Shown: positions 9,840 to 19,740, counted from the first letter of the stretch. The stretch is 64,000 nucleotides of DNA from Adhaeribacter pallidiroseus (GCF_003340495.1 NZ_QASA01000001.1:6192782-6256781); one strand, 5' to 3'. Program-made: numbers and translations. The notes: generated by a model from the sequence alone, not told the origin.

Positions 9840-10202
9840 ATGAAAAAGCTTCTCTTACTGTTCGTACTAGTGCTATTCTTCAGCTTCGGTCAAACAGTTG
9901 CTACTAAAACAACTAAGGCTTCTCTTCCCAATCAGGAAGCAGCAATTCCCACACATGCTTTACAGAAATACGCCGGCGTTTACGAGTTAAACAAAGATTT
10001 TCAGGTAACGATATCGGTGGAGCAGGACAAGTTATTTGCCTTAGCTCCCGGTGACCAGGAAAAATCGGAGTTTACCCCCGAAACAGAATCAAAATTTTAC
10101 ATGAAAGGCACGCCGGCAAAAATTGAATTCGTGGAAGAAAATGGCCAATTGTATTTGCTGGTAAACATGCAAGGCGGCCTTAAATTAAAGAAGATCAGTT
10201 AA
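9840..10202 (+). CDS. Small secreted DUF3471-like protein
   Basis: A 120-residue protein with a signal peptide (MKKLLLLFVLVLFFSFGQTVA) and a single domain resembling DUF3471, the module often found at the C-terminus of serine beta-lactamase-like proteins: LQKYAGVYELNKDFQVTISVE, then LFALAPGDQEKSEFTPE, FYMKGTPAKIEFVEENGQ and a closing basic strand. Stand-alone copies are known in Bacteroidota and their role is not established. It lies between the ATPase and permease genes of the efflux block in the same direction, so it may be an accessory periplasmic factor of that transporter; this is inference from position only. Confidence 0.7.
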   Translation: MKKLLLLFVLVLFFSFGQTVATKTTKASLPNQEAAIPTHALQKYAGVYELNKDFQVTISVEQDKLFALAPGDQEKSEFTPETESKFYMKGTPAKIEFVEENGQLYLLVNMQGGLKLKKIS

Positions 10203-10288
10203 CGCCCGCCAAAGCCATTTAACCATCTAGCCATTCAAAATTTTAAAAACTTCCGTGGACTATCGTCCATGGACAATGGACAAAATCT

Positions 10289-11545
10289 ATGTTAAAAAAT
10301 TATTTAAAAATAGCCTGGAAAGTACTGCTTCGCCGCAAGTTTTTTACTTTCATCAGCCTGTTTGGTATCAGTTTCACGCTCATGATTCTGATGGTAGCCA
10401 CCGCCATGGTAGACCACTTAACAGGTTCCCATACTCCCGAAACCCGCATGGATCGCACGCTTTTTATTAATTTCAACAAAATGACGAATGAGGCAAAAGG
10501 CTCCATGATGAACTCGGTGCCTAGTTATTATTACTTGCAGCGGTACGTTATGCCCATGAAAACGCCGGAAAAAGTGGCCATCGGCAGCACCTTTAAAGGA
10601 GTAAACAGTTATGTAAACAACAAGCGCCTTTCCCTGGATTTAAAATACACCGATGCTAATTTTTGGGAAATTCTGGAGTTTAATTTTCTGGAAGGAAAGG
10701 CCTTTAACCAACAAAATTTAAAAAATGCTGATAAGTTGGCCGTCATTACCGATTATACCCGCGACCAGTATTTTGGCGTGGATGTGCCGGCCGTGGGCAA
10801 ATACATTGTCGTGGATGGGGTGCGGTACCAAGTTTGCGGCGTTGTAGAAGATGTGCCTATTTCGCGTTTTAACTCTTACGCAAACGTGTGGGTACCACTA
10901 TCCACTTCTCATATTAACAAAGGCGATATAAGTTTATTCGGGGAACACATGGCCATTATCCTGGCCCGGAAATCATCTGATATACCCAAAATTCAGGCGG
11001 AGTATCAACACATTGTAAAACAAATAAAAGTACCCGATCCTCAAAACTTCGATCGCTTCGGCAGTTATGCCGAAGGAATTCTGGAAGGAGTGGTCGTGCG
11101 GCAATTGTTCGGGAGCCGGTACGGCGACGATTCCGGCATGGGTAAATTTGTGGCAGTAGTTTCGCTGATTGTTTTATTGTTCATGCTGATGCCTACTATT
11201 AATCTGGTAAATATTAACGTAAGCCGCATTCTGGAACGGTCTTCGGAAATAGGAGTGCGCAAAGCTTTTGGCGCTTCTTCACGCATGTTAATCGGGCAGT
11301 TTCTGGTAGAAAATATATTTTTAACCTTGCTGGGCGGTTTGCTGGGGTTTTTACTGTCGGCCGTGGCCCTGCAACTCATCAGCAGCAGCGGTATTATTCC
11401 TTATGCGCAGTTAACGCTAAACTGGCGGGTATTTGCCGTCGGCATCGGACTGAGTTTAGTTTTTGGTTTACTGTCCGGAGTCATTCCGGCTTACAAAATG
11501 TCAAAATTACAAGCCGTAGAGGCACTGAAAGGAGGCCAATTATGA
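10289..11545 (+). CDS. ABC transporter permease, MacB/FtsX-like (first of pair)
   Basis: A 418-residue permease. It has an N-terminal membrane helix (residues about 18-42), a large periplasmic MacB_PCD-type domain containing ATPVAGxx-like motifs such as VPAVGKYIVVDGVRYQVCGVVED, and three C-terminal helices. The FtsX signature region NVSRILERSSEIGVRKAFGAS is typical of MacB-like permeases. The gene overlaps the next permease by four bases (ATGA), implying a heterodimeric transmembrane part. It works with the ATPase at 8927. Confidence 0.9.
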   Translation: MLKNYLKIAWKVLLRRKFFTFISLFGISFTLMILMVATAMVDHLTGSHTPETRMDRTLFINFNKMTNEAKGSMMNSVPSYYYLQRYVMPMKTPEKVAIGSTFKGVNSYVNNKRLSLDLKYTDANFWEILEFNFLEGKAFNQQNLKNADKLAVITDYTRDQYFGVDVPAVGKYIVVDGVRYQVCGVVEDVPISRFNSYANVWVPLSTSHINKGDISLFGEHMAIILARKSSDIPKIQAEYQHIVKQIKVPDPQNFDRFGSYAEGILEGVVVRQLFGSRYGDDSGMGKFVAVVSLIVLLFMLMPTINLVNINVSRILERSSEIGVRKAFGASSRMLIGQFLVENIFLTLLGGLLGFLLSAVALQLISSSGIIPYAQLTLNWRVFAVGIGLSLVFGLLSGVIPAYKMSKLQAVEALKGGQL

Positions 11546-12741
11546 TTCGCCATTTATTTACCTTAATCTGGAACCGGAAGAAAAGTAACTTCCTGATGAT
11601 AACCGAAATTTTCTTCTCCTTTTTAGTTTTGTTTGGAGTGTTGAGTTTGGCTTTTTATTACGTGAATAATTACAACAAGCCTCTGGGTTTTCAATACGAC
11701 AAAGTTTGGGTGATGACCCTGCGCTGGAACCAGGAAAAGCCGCTGGAAATTAAAGAAATTCAAAGCCGGGTAAAGCAGCAAATTAAATCTAACCCCGAAG
11801 TAGAAGCCGTGGCATTTTCGAGTGTGAACACGCCTTTTACCATGCAGAACATGAACGGTGGCTTCTTCTACAATAACCAATCGGTACTTTCGTCTTTTTA
11901 CCAGGTCGACGAAGATTTTCCTGAAGTTATGCAAATGCGCTTAACCGAAGGCCGTTGGTTTAACGATCAGGATCAAAGTTCTTCTTACAGCAATGTTGTT
12001 ATTAACGAAGCGCTCCGCCAGGCTTTGTTTAAAGATGAGCCGGTAATCGGGAAAGTAGTAGCCGGTTTAAGCGGCGACAATAAGAATCCTAAAACCCGGA
12101 TTGTGGGCGTAATGGAAGCGTATAAACAGCAAGGTGATTACGCCGAAGACAGCCCGGGCTATCTGGAATACAAAAATTTAAAAAATCCGGCTGATTCGGC
12201 AAATGTGTTTTTTAATTCCTTACTGATCCGGGTAAAACCCGGCGTAACCAGTGCTTTCGAGGAAAAATTAACCAAACAAGCCAGCCAGATTGCCAAAGGC
12301 TGGACCCTCGAAATTAAATCCATGAACGAAATGCGCACTTCGCATAATAAAGTAGCTTTAATTCCGCTGATTGTTTTCTCGGTGGTATGCGGTTTTTTAA
12401 TTATTAACGTGGCCCTGGGTTTATTTGGCGTGTTGTGGTACAATATTAATCGCCGCATCTCCGAAATTGGCTTACGCCGGGCCATTGGGGCCGCTTCGGG
12501 CCAGGTTTACCGGCAGTTTATCGGGGAGGTGTTGGTACTGGCTACTTTTGGAGTCTTGTTCGGGATAGTAGTGGCGGCGCAGTTCCCCTTATTGCAAGTT
12601 TTTCAGGTGCAAACCAGTGTGTACCTGACGGCCTTGGGAGTAGCCGTAGTAATCATCTACGTCCTGGCTGCTGGCTGCGCCGCTTACCCCAGCCGCCAAG
12701 CCGCCAAAATTGCTCCTGCCACTGCCTTGCACGAAGAGTAA
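11542..12741 (+). CDS. ABC transporter permease, MacB/FtsX-like (second of pair)
   Basis: A 399-residue paralogue of the upstream permease with the same layout: N-terminal helix (FFSFLVLFGVLSLAFYYV), periplasmic domain, and C-terminal helices around INRRISEIGLRRAIGAASGQVY, the conserved FtsX cytoplasmic segment. The start overlaps the previous gene's stop. The two permeases are clearly diverged, so they probably form a heterodimer rather than a recent duplication. No terminator is evident before the repeat-rich gap that follows. Confidence 0.9.
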   Translation: MIRHLFTLIWNRKKSNFLMITEIFFSFLVLFGVLSLAFYYVNNYNKPLGFQYDKVWVMTLRWNQEKPLEIKEIQSRVKQQIKSNPEVEAVAFSSVNTPFTMQNMNGGFFYNNQSVLSSFYQVDEDFPEVMQMRLTEGRWFNDQDQSSSYSNVVINEALRQALFKDEPVIGKVVAGLSGDNKNPKTRIVGVMEAYKQQGDYAEDSPGYLEYKNLKNPADSANVFFNSLLIRVKPGVTSAFEEKLTKQASQIAKGWTLEIKSMNEMRTSHNKVALIPLIVFSVVCGFLIINVALGLFGVLWYNINRRISEIGLRRAIGAASGQVYRQFIGEVLVLATFGVLFGIVVAAQFPLLQVFQVQTSVYLTALGVAVVIIYVLAAGCAAYPSRQAAKIAPATALHEE

Positions 12742-12823
12742 GTTTAGTTGTTTGTTGCTGCTTGATAGTTGTTAGACCATAGATCATAGTCGAGCGTTTA
12801 GGTCAATCGTCTGCCTCATGCGT

Positions 12824-12858
12824 TACCACCCCCAATCCCTCCTAAAACAGGAGGGGAG
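12824..12858 (-). repeat. G-rich palindromic element, copy C (reverse)
   Basis: Read on the minus strand: CTCCCCTCCTG, loop, AGGAGGGA, then a TTGGGGGTGGTA tail. Same architecture as copy A: C-rich arm, short loop, G-rich arm, G-rich tail. Confidence 0.7.
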
Positions 12859-12900
12859 CTTTGCAAACTATAACAATTCGGAAGAAGGAAGAAGAGCAGT

Positions 12901-13136
12901 AGCTAAAAGCAACTGACACCAGTTTAGCTAGTGAGGACCTTCTAAGGTTCCGGTGCCGAAGGCATTCCGCAACGGAGCGAGAAAAAGAGGAAATAGTAAA
13001 AGCCGCATCTCCTCCCCTGTTTTTAGGGGAGGTACCCGGAGGGGGGAGGGGTAAGGAGGCCCGCCGGCCATGAGGCAAAACGTGAAGCTAACAAGTTAGA
13101 TAGCACCAAAGCATGGAGACGGGAACCAGCTCCAAG
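12901..13136 (+). repeat. Composite dispersed repeat, copy B
   Basis: It begins AGCTAAAAGCAACTGACACC, includes CCTTCTAAGGTTCCGGTG, and ends GGAGACGGGAACC ... AGCTCCAA, matching copy A (5848-6023) on both sides. The middle is longer and carries palindrome 13011-13058. Short stems in the left part differ in sequence but keep pairing (GTGT/ACAC in copy A against TGCC/GGCA here), which hints at RNA structure. Confidence 0.78.
13011..13058 (+). repeat. G-rich palindromic element, copy B
   Basis: CCTCCCCT (13011-13018) pairs with AGGGGAGG (13025-13032), followed by a CCGGAGGGGGGAGGGG tail. It sits at the same relative place inside composite repeat B as copy A does in composite repeat A. Confidence 0.75.
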
Positions 13137-13180
13137 TAGTAACAGAAAATCAAAAATTTAAAAAATCTTCTATTGGACTT

Positions 13181-13208
13181 CATCCCCCTACCCCCTTCAA
13201 AGTGGGAC
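13181..13208 (-). repeat. G-rich palindrome-related element, copy D (partial, reverse)
   Basis: On the minus strand it reads CCCACTTTGAAGGGGG followed by a TAGGGGGATG tail. It looks like a diverged or truncated relative of the G-rich palindromic family. Confidence 0.5.
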
Positions 13209-13298
13209 TATGACTAAATACAGCAAACAATAACCATTACTGGTTTACACTGAAAATTTTGTAATTTTAAATAATCGGCGGAATCCGCCTGCATTTCT

Positions 13299-14684
13299 AT
13301 GATCCTGATTATTGATGATGATGTTGCCGTCCGGACCTCGCTGGGTTTGTTGTTAAAACAAGCCAAGTACCAAACCGTTACTGCGGCCGGAGCCAAAAGC
13401 GCCTTGTACGTGCTGCACCAATCCCAACCCATCGACCTGATTATTCTGGATATGAATTTTTCCATGGATACGTCCGGTCGGGATGGCTTGGAATTACTCG
13501 GGCAAATTAAAGAATGGAATGCGCGCATACCGGTAATTTTAATCACCGGTTGGGGTTCTATTACGTTGGCCGTAGAAGGCATGAAAGCGGGGGCTTTTGA
13601 CTTTATATCCAAGCCCTGGAACAACGAACACTTGCTGCAAACCATCCACACGGCGTTGCATTTAAACAAAACTACGCCGGAACCCGACAACAGCAATCTC
13701 AACCGGAAACAGTTAAACCAACAATACCAATTCGCCAATATTATCGGCGAAGATCCGGCCTTAATTCAGATTCTGCGACAAATCGGCCAGATTAGCGCTA
13801 CCGATGCATCGGTTCTGATTGAAGGCGAAAGCGGTACGGGGAAAGAACTCATTGCCGAGGCCATTCACCAAAACAGTTTGCGCAAAAATCAGAATTTTGT
13901 AAAAGTAAACCTGGGCGGTATTTCCAGCAGCTTGTTCGAAAGCGAAATGTTTGGGCATAAGAAAGGCGCTTTTACCGATGCCAAAGGCGACCGCGTAGGC
14001 CGCTTTGAACTCGCCAACAAAGGCAGTATCTTTCTCGACGAGATTGGCGAACTGGATTTAAGCAGCCAGGTAAAACTGTTACGGGTATTACAAGACCGCA
14101 CCTACGAAATACTCGGCGACAGCAAACCCCGCCAACTGGATATCCGGGTAATTTGCGCCACTAACCGCGATCTGGCCGAAATGGTAGCCCAGGGCAAGTT
14201 CCGGGAAGATTTATTTTACCGGATTAACTTAATCACGGTGAAGCTGCCCGCTTTGCGCGAGCGGCCCCAGGACATACCGCTATTAGTAAAACATTTCCTG
14301 CAGAATTTGCAAAAAACGTATCATCGGCCCAGCCTGCAAATATCCGAAACAGCTTTGCATTATTTGGCGCAGCAGCCTTTGCCCGGCAACATCCGCGAAT
14401 TAAAAAATCTGGTAGAACGCACCGTTTTAGTTTCAGGGAAAGATTATTTAGATGTGTCGGATTTTCAAGGTCAGCAACCGAGAAATTTAAAAAAAGTGGA
14501 AAAGCAGGTAGTGACGGGCTTGGGTATGATGACCCTGGAAGAAATGGAAGCCGTATTGATTCGCCAATCCATGGAACAGCACAAAGGCAACATTAGTAAG
14601 GTTGCTAAATCGCTGGGTTTAAGCCGGGGCGCCTTGTACCGGCGGCTCGAAAAATTTGACATTCCTTATGACACTGCGGACTAG
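13299..14684 (+). CDS. Sigma-54-dependent NtrC-type response regulator
   Basis: A 461-residue regulator with three domains. The receiver (residues 1-120) has the acidic pocket IIDDD, phospho-acceptor Asp51 in LIILDMN and a C-terminal SKPW lysine. The AAA+ sigma-54 activation domain has Walker A GESGTGKE (about residues 177-184), loop motif GAFTDA in place of the classical GAFTGA, and Walker B GSIFLDEIGEL. A Fis-type helix-turn-helix (ISKVAKSLGLSRGALYRRL) ends the protein. It activates sigma-54 promoters when phosphorylated. The kinase gene at 14668 overlaps its end, so the two form a two-component pair, likely acting on the upstream exporter genes. Confidence 0.93.
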   Translation: MILIIDDDVAVRTSLGLLLKQAKYQTVTAAGAKSALYVLHQSQPIDLIILDMNFSMDTSGRDGLELLGQIKEWNARIPVILITGWGSITLAVEGMKAGAFDFISKPWNNEHLLQTIHTALHLNKTTPEPDNSNLNRKQLNQQYQFANIIGEDPALIQILRQIGQISATDASVLIEGESGTGKELIAEAIHQNSLRKNQNFVKVNLGGISSSLFESEMFGHKKGAFTDAKGDRVGRFELANKGSIFLDEIGELDLSSQVKLLRVLQDRTYEILGDSKPRQLDIRVICATNRDLAEMVAQGKFREDLFYRINLITVKLPALRERPQDIPLLVKHFLQNLQKTYHRPSLQISETALHYLAQQPLPGNIRELKNLVERTVLVSGKDYLDVSDFQGQQPRNLKKVEKQVVTGLGMMTLEEMEAVLIRQSMEQHKGNISKVAKSLGLSRGALYRRLEKFDIPYDTAD

Positions 14685-15969
14685 GTTTATTTTGTTTGCG
14701 GTTATTATTCATGCGGTAATGGCTCTTATTGCGGCCCGTTTACTCACCACCGATAAAGTTTGGTTTGTAGCTACCGAGGCGCTGATTATCGTTTCTATTT
14801 TCGTAACCATCAACATTTACCGTTCTTTTGTCCGGCCCCTGGATATTATCTCGGCCGGCATTGAATCGATCCGGAGCAAAGATTTTACCGTGAAGTTTCT
14901 GCCGGTAGGGCAGCGCGAAGTAGACCAGTTGGTAGAAGTTTATAACACCATGATCGACCAGTTGCGCCAGGAACGTACGCTGCAAGCCGAAAAGCATTAT
15001 TTACTCGAACAATTACTGCTGGCGTCACCTTCCGGCATTATCTTACTGGACTTCGACCTGAATATCGAAAACATCAATCCGGCAGCTTCGCGGTGGTTAA
15101 ACGTAAATCTGGCCGATTGTAAAGAGAAACCGCTCTGGGTTTTACCCAATCAATGGGGAACCGATCTGGCCGATTTAACCGAAGGCCAAGCCAAACTTTT
15201 CAATGTAAACGGCATCCGCTTATTTAAAGCCCAGAAAGCCCATTTCGTGGATCGGGGGTTCCCGCATTATTTTATTTTAATCGAAGAACTCACCGAAGAA
15301 TTAGTCCGGCAGGAGAAAGTAGCTTACGAGAAAATTATCCGGATGATGTCGCACGAAGTTAATAATTCGATTGGTGCAATTAACTCCATCTTGCAAAGCT
15401 TCAAACACTACACGCTGCAATTGGAAACCGATTTGCAACCCGACTACGAAAATGCCTTACAGGTTTGCATCGACCGCAATACGCAACTCGCTAATTTTAT
15501 GGGTAAGTTCGCCGGCCTAGTGCGCTTGCCACTACCCCATAAACAAACCCTGGATTTGCACGCGCTACTGCAGCACGCCTATTACTTAATGCGCCCCTTG
15601 GCCGAAGAACGCCACATAAGCTGGGTTTGGGATTTAGCCGCAGAACCAATTTCCGTGCAGGCTGATGAACAGCAACTGGAGCAAATTATCATTAACATTA
15701 TCAAAAACGCCTTCGAAGCGATGGAGCAAGAGGGGCAGCTTCTTATTAAAACCATCGCGCAACCCCCCACATTACTCATTGAAGACAACGGACCCGGTAT
15801 TCCGCCGGAAATTCGCCAGCAATTGTTTTCGCCGTTTTTCAGTACCAAAAAGAACGGCCAGGGTATTGGTTTAATGCTTATCCGCGATATTCTCATGAAC
15901 CACGGTTTCCCATTTTCGCTGGAAACTGTAGCCGACCATCGTACGGTTTTCACCATCCGGTTTAACTAA
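14668..15969 (+). CDS. Sensor histidine kinase, NtrY-like
   Basis: A 433-residue kinase from the ATG at 14668, which overlaps the regulator's last 17 bases; a TTG at 14656 is possible but less likely. It has two N-terminal membrane helices (about residues 7-50) with almost no periplasmic loop, a HAMP-like segment, a PAS-like domain (LLLASPSGIILLDFDLNIENIN), the H-box MMSHEVNNSIG with His229, an N-box IINIIKNAFEAM, and the G-boxes IEDNGPGIP and GQGIGLML. The short external part suggests it senses a membrane or cytosolic signal. It is the partner of the NtrC-type regulator. Confidence 0.92.
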   Translation: MTLRTRFILFAVIIHAVMALIAARLLTTDKVWFVATEALIIVSIFVTINIYRSFVRPLDIISAGIESIRSKDFTVKFLPVGQREVDQLVEVYNTMIDQLRQERTLQAEKHYLLEQLLLASPSGIILLDFDLNIENINPAASRWLNVNLADCKEKPLWVLPNQWGTDLADLTEGQAKLFNVNGIRLFKAQKAHFVDRGFPHYFILIEELTEELVRQEKVAYEKIIRMMSHEVNNSIGAINSILQSFKHYTLQLETDLQPDYENALQVCIDRNTQLANFMGKFAGLVRLPLPHKQTLDLHALLQHAYYLMRPLAEERHISWVWDLAAEPISVQADEQQLEQIIINIIKNAFEAMEQEGQLLIKTIAQPPTLLIEDNGPGIPPEIRQQLFSPFFSTKKNGQGIGLMLIRDILMNHGFPFSLETVADHRTVFTIRFN

Positions 15970-16380
15970 TATTATCATATTGGTAAAAAGTAGAGTTGCC
16001 AAAAAGAGACAAGGTGAATTTTTTAAATTTTTATCTTTCCTAGGAAGTGGTTAAGCTTTGTGATTAGACTAAATACACTCTTTGAAGCATTATTTTCTGT
16101 CCTTCAGGAGGAAACTATTTGGCTACGTAGCGAGATAGATTCTTTCTGAAGGACGAGTTTAGATGGTTGGTGCTTTATTTAAAAATTTTCAGATATACGT
16201 CTCTCAGAAAGATAAAAAATTTAAAAAACTGCCTGGTTGTAAGCTTTCGAGTAGAAAATTTACTTTCATTTTCAGCTACCAAATTTATCCGGCTAATTTC
16301 TTGAACCTCTTATTTGCGGGAAGCCGTACGATAATTTCGTGATTTAATCGGAACTTGCACGCTAGCTACCACAGCCGACT
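15970..16380. other. Intergenic region with one palindromic repeat
   Basis: AT-rich gap of 411 bp. Apart from the palindromic repeat at 16099-16154 and two TTTAAATTT-type stretches (about 16018 and 16210), I see no gene or clear promoter. Confidence 0.55.
16099..16154. repeat. GTCCTTCAGGAGGAAAC-type palindromic repeat, copy 1
   Basis: The outer arms GTCCTTCAG and CTGAAGGAC pair perfectly; the interior is an imperfect palindrome centred on GCTACGTAGC. A degraded copy lies at 47448-47493. This resembles the small dispersed palindromes common in Bacteroidota gaps. Confidence 0.75.
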
Positions 16381-16881
16381 ATGAAAAACCTGATTTTTAT
16401 ATTATTGATTGCTTTTAGCTTATTTTTAGCGCTTTTTTTCTACCGCAAATACGCGCTCGCGGAAAATGAACTAACCTTAGCAAATCAGCGCATTCTGGAC
16501 CGCGACCGGATTATTTACAACAACCAAAAGCAACTGGATGCGCTGAAAACGGAAAAAGCCGGTAAACCGACTACTTCCGTTGTAGGATCCGGGATAACTG
16601 GTTTGGGCACCTTAAGCCCCGATGAATTAACCAGCCTGCGTGAAAAAGGCATAACTAACCCGGACGTTACCTTGCGGGAAGATTTAATTAGTAAGCAGGA
16701 TATTTTGCTACCCACCGGTTCTTTTGGCGGTACCATGGCGATCCGGGAAGTAAGAATTGTTAACGACCGCTACGCGTTGGCTTACTACGAAGATGGCCAC
16801 AATGGCGGACATTTGTTGCTCCGTTTTACCATAGAACCGGATAAACGGATTAACTGGAAAGTACTGGATCGTTATCAATAA
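16381..16881 (+). CDS. Membrane-anchored protein of unknown function
   Basis: A 166-residue protein. It has an N-terminal membrane anchor (LIFILLIAFSLFLALFFY), a short helical stretch likely to form a coiled coil (ENELTLANQRILDRDRIIYNNQKQLDALK), a Gly/Thr-rich linker, and a small C-terminal domain with alternating beta pattern (MAIREVRIVNDRYALAYYEDGHNGGHLLLRF). I do not recognise a named family. It stands alone and shares a terminator with valS on the other strand. Periplasmic placement of the C-terminal domain is inferred from the anchor. Confidence 0.72.
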   Translation: MKNLIFILLIAFSLFLALFFYRKYALAENELTLANQRILDRDRIIYNNQKQLDALKTEKAGKPTTSVVGSGITGLGTLSPDELTSLREKGITNPDVTLREDLISKQDILLPTGSFGGTMAIREVRIVNDRYALAYYEDGHNGGHLLLRFTIEPDKRINWKVLDRYQ

Positions 16882-16911
16882 CCGGCTGAGTAGCAGAGAC
16901 CTGAAAATTTA

Positions 16912-16950
16912 AAAAAAGCCTCACCGGAGAAATCCAGTGAGGCTTTTTTT
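16912..16950. terminator. Bidirectional terminator between the 166-residue gene and valS
   Basis: GCCTCAC (16918-16924) and GTGAGGC (16937-16943) form a stem that can extend with GGA/TCC inside the loop, with A- and T-runs on either side. It can serve both convergent genes. Confidence 0.88.
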
Positions 16951-16966
16951 AAATTATTATAACGTT

Positions 16967-19615
16967 TTAGGCAAGAGCGGCTAAACTTTGTTCCAGGGCT
17001 TGAATCTTTGCTTCGGCATCGGCTTTTTTCTGGCGTTCTTTTTCCAGCACGGCTTCCGGGGCGCCGCTTACAAACCGTTCGTTGCTTAATTTTTTATCAA
17101 CCGAGGTCAGGAAACCTTTGGTGTATTCGAGTTCTTTTTGCAGGCGTTCCCGTTCTACCGCTACGTCTACGTTGCCCTCCATCGGGATGAAAAACTCGCT
17201 GGCGCCTTGTACAAAACTAATGGCGTTATCTAAACCGGTTTCCACAAAGCTGATTTCTGAAATATTGGCCAGCTTTTGAATAATGGGTTGAAACGCATTA
17301 ATCAGACTAGCGTCCGCGGTTTTAACCGATAACTCCAGCGCTTTGGTGTTCGGAATATTTTTGGAGTTCCGTACGTTCCGGATACCCGCCACTACTTCCA
17401 TGGCCTTATCCATATTCTGAATAATGTCGGTATCCGCCGCTTTTACTTCGGGCCAACAAGCTACAATCAGGTAATCTTTGGCCTGGCGGTCGCGGAGTTC
17501 GTGCCACAACTCTTCGGTGATAAACGGCATAAACGGATGCAGCAGCTTCATTAAATTTTCAAAAAATGCCAGGGTGCGCTCGTAGGTTTCGCCGTCGATG
17601 GGTTGCTGGTAGGCCGGCTTAATCATTTCGAGGTACTGCGAACAGAAATCGTCCCATACCAGTTTGTAAACCGTCAATAACGCATCCGAAATCCGGAATT
17701 TATCAAAGTGATCTTCGAGCAACGTAACTGCTTCGTTGAACTTGGCCTCGAACCAGGTGGTAGCCAGTTCGTTCGGGAAAGATAAATCGGGGTTTACTTC
17801 CCAGCCTTTCACTAGCCGGAACGCATTCCAGATTTTGTTACTAAAATTACGGCCTTGCTCGCACAGCTTTTCGTCGAAGGGCAAATCGTTACCGGCCGGC
17901 GAACTAAACAACATGCCGGTACGCACGCCATCAGCGCCGTATTGCTCAATTAAGTTAAGCGGGTCCGGCGAGTTACCCAGCGATTTCGACATTTTACGGC
18001 CGATGCTGTCGCGTACAATACCGGTTAAATACACGTTCCGGAAAGGCAGTTCGCGCCGGTACTCAAAACCCGCCATAATCATGCGCGCCACCCAGAAAAA
18101 TAAAATTTCGGGCGCGGTTACCAAATCGTTGGTAGGGTAGTAGTATTCCATATCCGGATTATCGGGGTCTTTAAAACCGTCGAATACCGAGATGGGCCAA
18201 AGCCACGACGAAAACCAGGTATCCAGTACGTCTTCGTCTTGCCGCAAATTCTGCTGGGTTAAGTTTTCGTTGCCAGTTTGTTGCTTCGCCAACACCAAGG
18301 CTTCGTCGGCGTTAATAGCTACTACAAACGAGCCATCCGGCAGGTAATAAGCCGGAATCTGCTGTCCCCACCACAACTGCCGCGAAATGTTCCAGTCGCG
18401 GATGTTTTCCATCCAGGACCGGTACATATTTTTAAATTTTGGCGGGTGCAACTTAATTTCGTCGTCCATCACAGCCTTTAAAGCAGGTTCCGCCAGTTTT
18501 TCCATCCGGCAAAACCATTGCATGGATAACTTGGGCTCAATTACGGCGTCGGTACGCTCGGAGTAACCCACGTTATTCGTGATGTCTTCGGTTTTAACTA
18601 GCTGGCCGGCGGCGTCTATGTCTTTTATTATTTTTTTGCGCACGACAAACCGGTCTTCGCCAATGTACAGCTGGGCGCTTTCGTTTAAAGTACCGTTATC
18701 GTTTAAAATATCAATGCTGGCTAAATTATGCCGATGGCCGAGTTCGTAGTCGTTGATGTCGTGGGCCGGGGTTACTTTTAAGGCACCGGTACCAAATTCC
18801 ATGTCTACGTACTCATCCTGAATAATCGGGATGGCCCGGTTAATCAGCGGCACCAAGGCTTTTTTACCTTTTAAATGCTGGTAGCGGGCATCGTTGGGGT
18901 TCACGCAAATAGCGGTATCGCCCAGAATGGTTTCGGGGCGGGTAGTAGCAATGGTAATATAGTTGTTGGTGGTTGGTTGATCGTTGTTCGTATCCTCCGC
19001 AATCTGGTAATTAACGTAATACAGTTTGGAGTTTACCTGTTTGTGAATTACTTCTTCGTCGGAAACCGCGGTTAAGCCTTGCGGGTCCCAGTTTACCATC
19101 CGGATGCCGCGGTAAATATATCCTTTGCGGTGCAAATCCACGAACACCTGAATAACCGCTGCCGATAAGTCTTCTTCCATGGTAAAGCGGGTACGGTCCC
19201 AGTCGCAGGAGGCGCCTAACTTTTTAAGCTGTTCCAGAATGATGCCGCCGTATTTTTCTTTCCACTCCCAGGCATATTTTAAAAATTCTTCCCGGGAGAT
19301 GTCTTTTTTGCTGATTCCGCGCTCCTTGAGCATCGCCACTACTTTGGCTTCGGTGGCAATTGAAGCATGGTCGGTGCCGGGTACCCAGCACGCTTCTTTA
19401 CCCTGCATGCGGGCGCGGCGCACCAGTATATCCTGAATGGTATTGTTAAGCATGTGCCCCATGTGCAGCACGCCCGTAACGTTGGGGGGCGGAATTACCA
19501 CCGAGTACGGTTGCTTGCGCGGATTGGGCTTGGATTTAAAAAAGCCGTTTTGCAGCCAGCTTTGGTACCATTTATCTTCTACTTCTTTGGGATTATACGT
19601 TTTGGCAATCGACAT
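16967..19615 (-). CDS. valS: Valine--tRNA ligase
   Basis: An 882-residue class I aminoacyl-tRNA synthetase from the ATG at 19615 ([16 protein letters not shown]), the start normally conserved in ValRS; upstream codons give an unlikely extension. The HIGH-type motif is in [12 protein letters not shown] and the KMSKS motif in [15 protein letters not shown]. The editing domain ([17 protein letters not shown]) and a C-terminal coiled-coil arm ([16 protein letters not shown] onward) are present. It charges tRNA-Val in the cytosol and is intact over its full length. Confidence 0.97.
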   Translation of the reverse strand: MSIAKTYNPKEVEDKWYQSWLQNGFFKSKPNPRKQPYSVVIPPPNVTGVLHMGHMLNNTIQDILVRRARMQGKEACWVPGTDHASIATEAKVVAMLKERGISKKDISREEFLKYAWEWKEKYGGIILEQLKKLGASCDWDRTRFTMEEDLSAAVIQVFVDLHRKGYIYRGIRMVNWDPQGLTAVSDEEVIHKQVNSKLYYVNYQIAEDTNNDQPTTNNYITIATTRPETILGDTAICVNPNDARYQHLKGKKALVPLINRAIPIIQDEYVDMEFGTGALKVTPAHDINDYELGHRHNLASIDILNDNGTLNESAQLYIGEDRFVVRKKIIKDIDAAGQLVKTEDITNNVGYSERTDAVIEPKLSMQWFCRMEKLAEPALKAVMDDEIKLHPPKFKNMYRSWMENIRDWNISRQLWWGQQIPAYYLPDGSFVVAINADEALVLAKQQTGNENLTQQNLRQDEDVLDTWFSSWLWPISVFDGFKDPDNPDMEYYYPTNDLVTAPEILFFWVARMIMAGFEYRRELPFRNVYLTGIVRDSIGRKMSKSLGNSPDPLNLIEQYGADGVRTGMLFSSPAGNDLPFDEKLCEQGRNFSNKIWNAFRLVKGWEVNPDLSFPNELATTWFEAKFNEAVTLLEDHFDKFRISDALLTVYKLVWDDFCSQYLEMIKPAYQQPIDGETYERTLAFFENLMKLLHPFMPFITEELWHELRDRQAKDYLIVACWPEVKAADTDIIQNMDKAMEVVAGIRNVRNSKNIPNTKALELSVKTADASLINAFQPIIQKLANISEISFVETGLDNAISFVQGASEFFIPMEGNVDVAVERERLQKELEYTKGFLTSVDKKLSNERFVSGAPEAVLEKERQKKADAEAKIQALEQSLAALA

Positions 19616-19657
19616 AAGACTATTCCGGATTTTGGACCGCAAAAATAACGAAAATAG

Positions 19658-19740
19658 TGGCAAGTTGCAGGGTTACAAGCGGCAAGTTTACAAGTTGAAT
19701 GGTTGGAAAGTTGCAAGGTTAGAAGGTTGAAAGGTTAAAT
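19658..19740 (+). repeat. Degenerate GTTGCAGGTTACAAG-type array 2
   Basis: Seven- to eight-base units (AGTTGCAGG, GTTACAAG, GTTGAATG, GTTGGAAA, GTTGCAAG) upstream of valS, running into an AT-rich TTTAAAAATCAAAATTTTAAA tract. Same family as the array at 9655. Confidence 0.72.

Larger units (their letters stand above)
12742..13298. other. Repeat-rich intergenic region
   Basis: A 557-bp gap between the efflux permeases and the sigma-54 regulator. It contains short ATAGACCATAGATCATAG-type repeats near 12775, three G-rich palindromic elements (12824-12858 reversed, 13011-13058, 13181-13208 reversed) and the second composite repeat (12901-13136). Just before the regulator ATG is a perfect palindrome GGCGGAATCCGCC (13277-13289) that could be an operator. 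No coding sequence is supported. Confidence 0.65.

Noticed and set aside
10255..10285. GTCCATGGAC palindrome before the first permease as an operator
   Set aside because: It belongs to a loose run of GTCCATGGACAATGG-type short repeats, also seen near 12775, so it is likely filler rather than a specific site.
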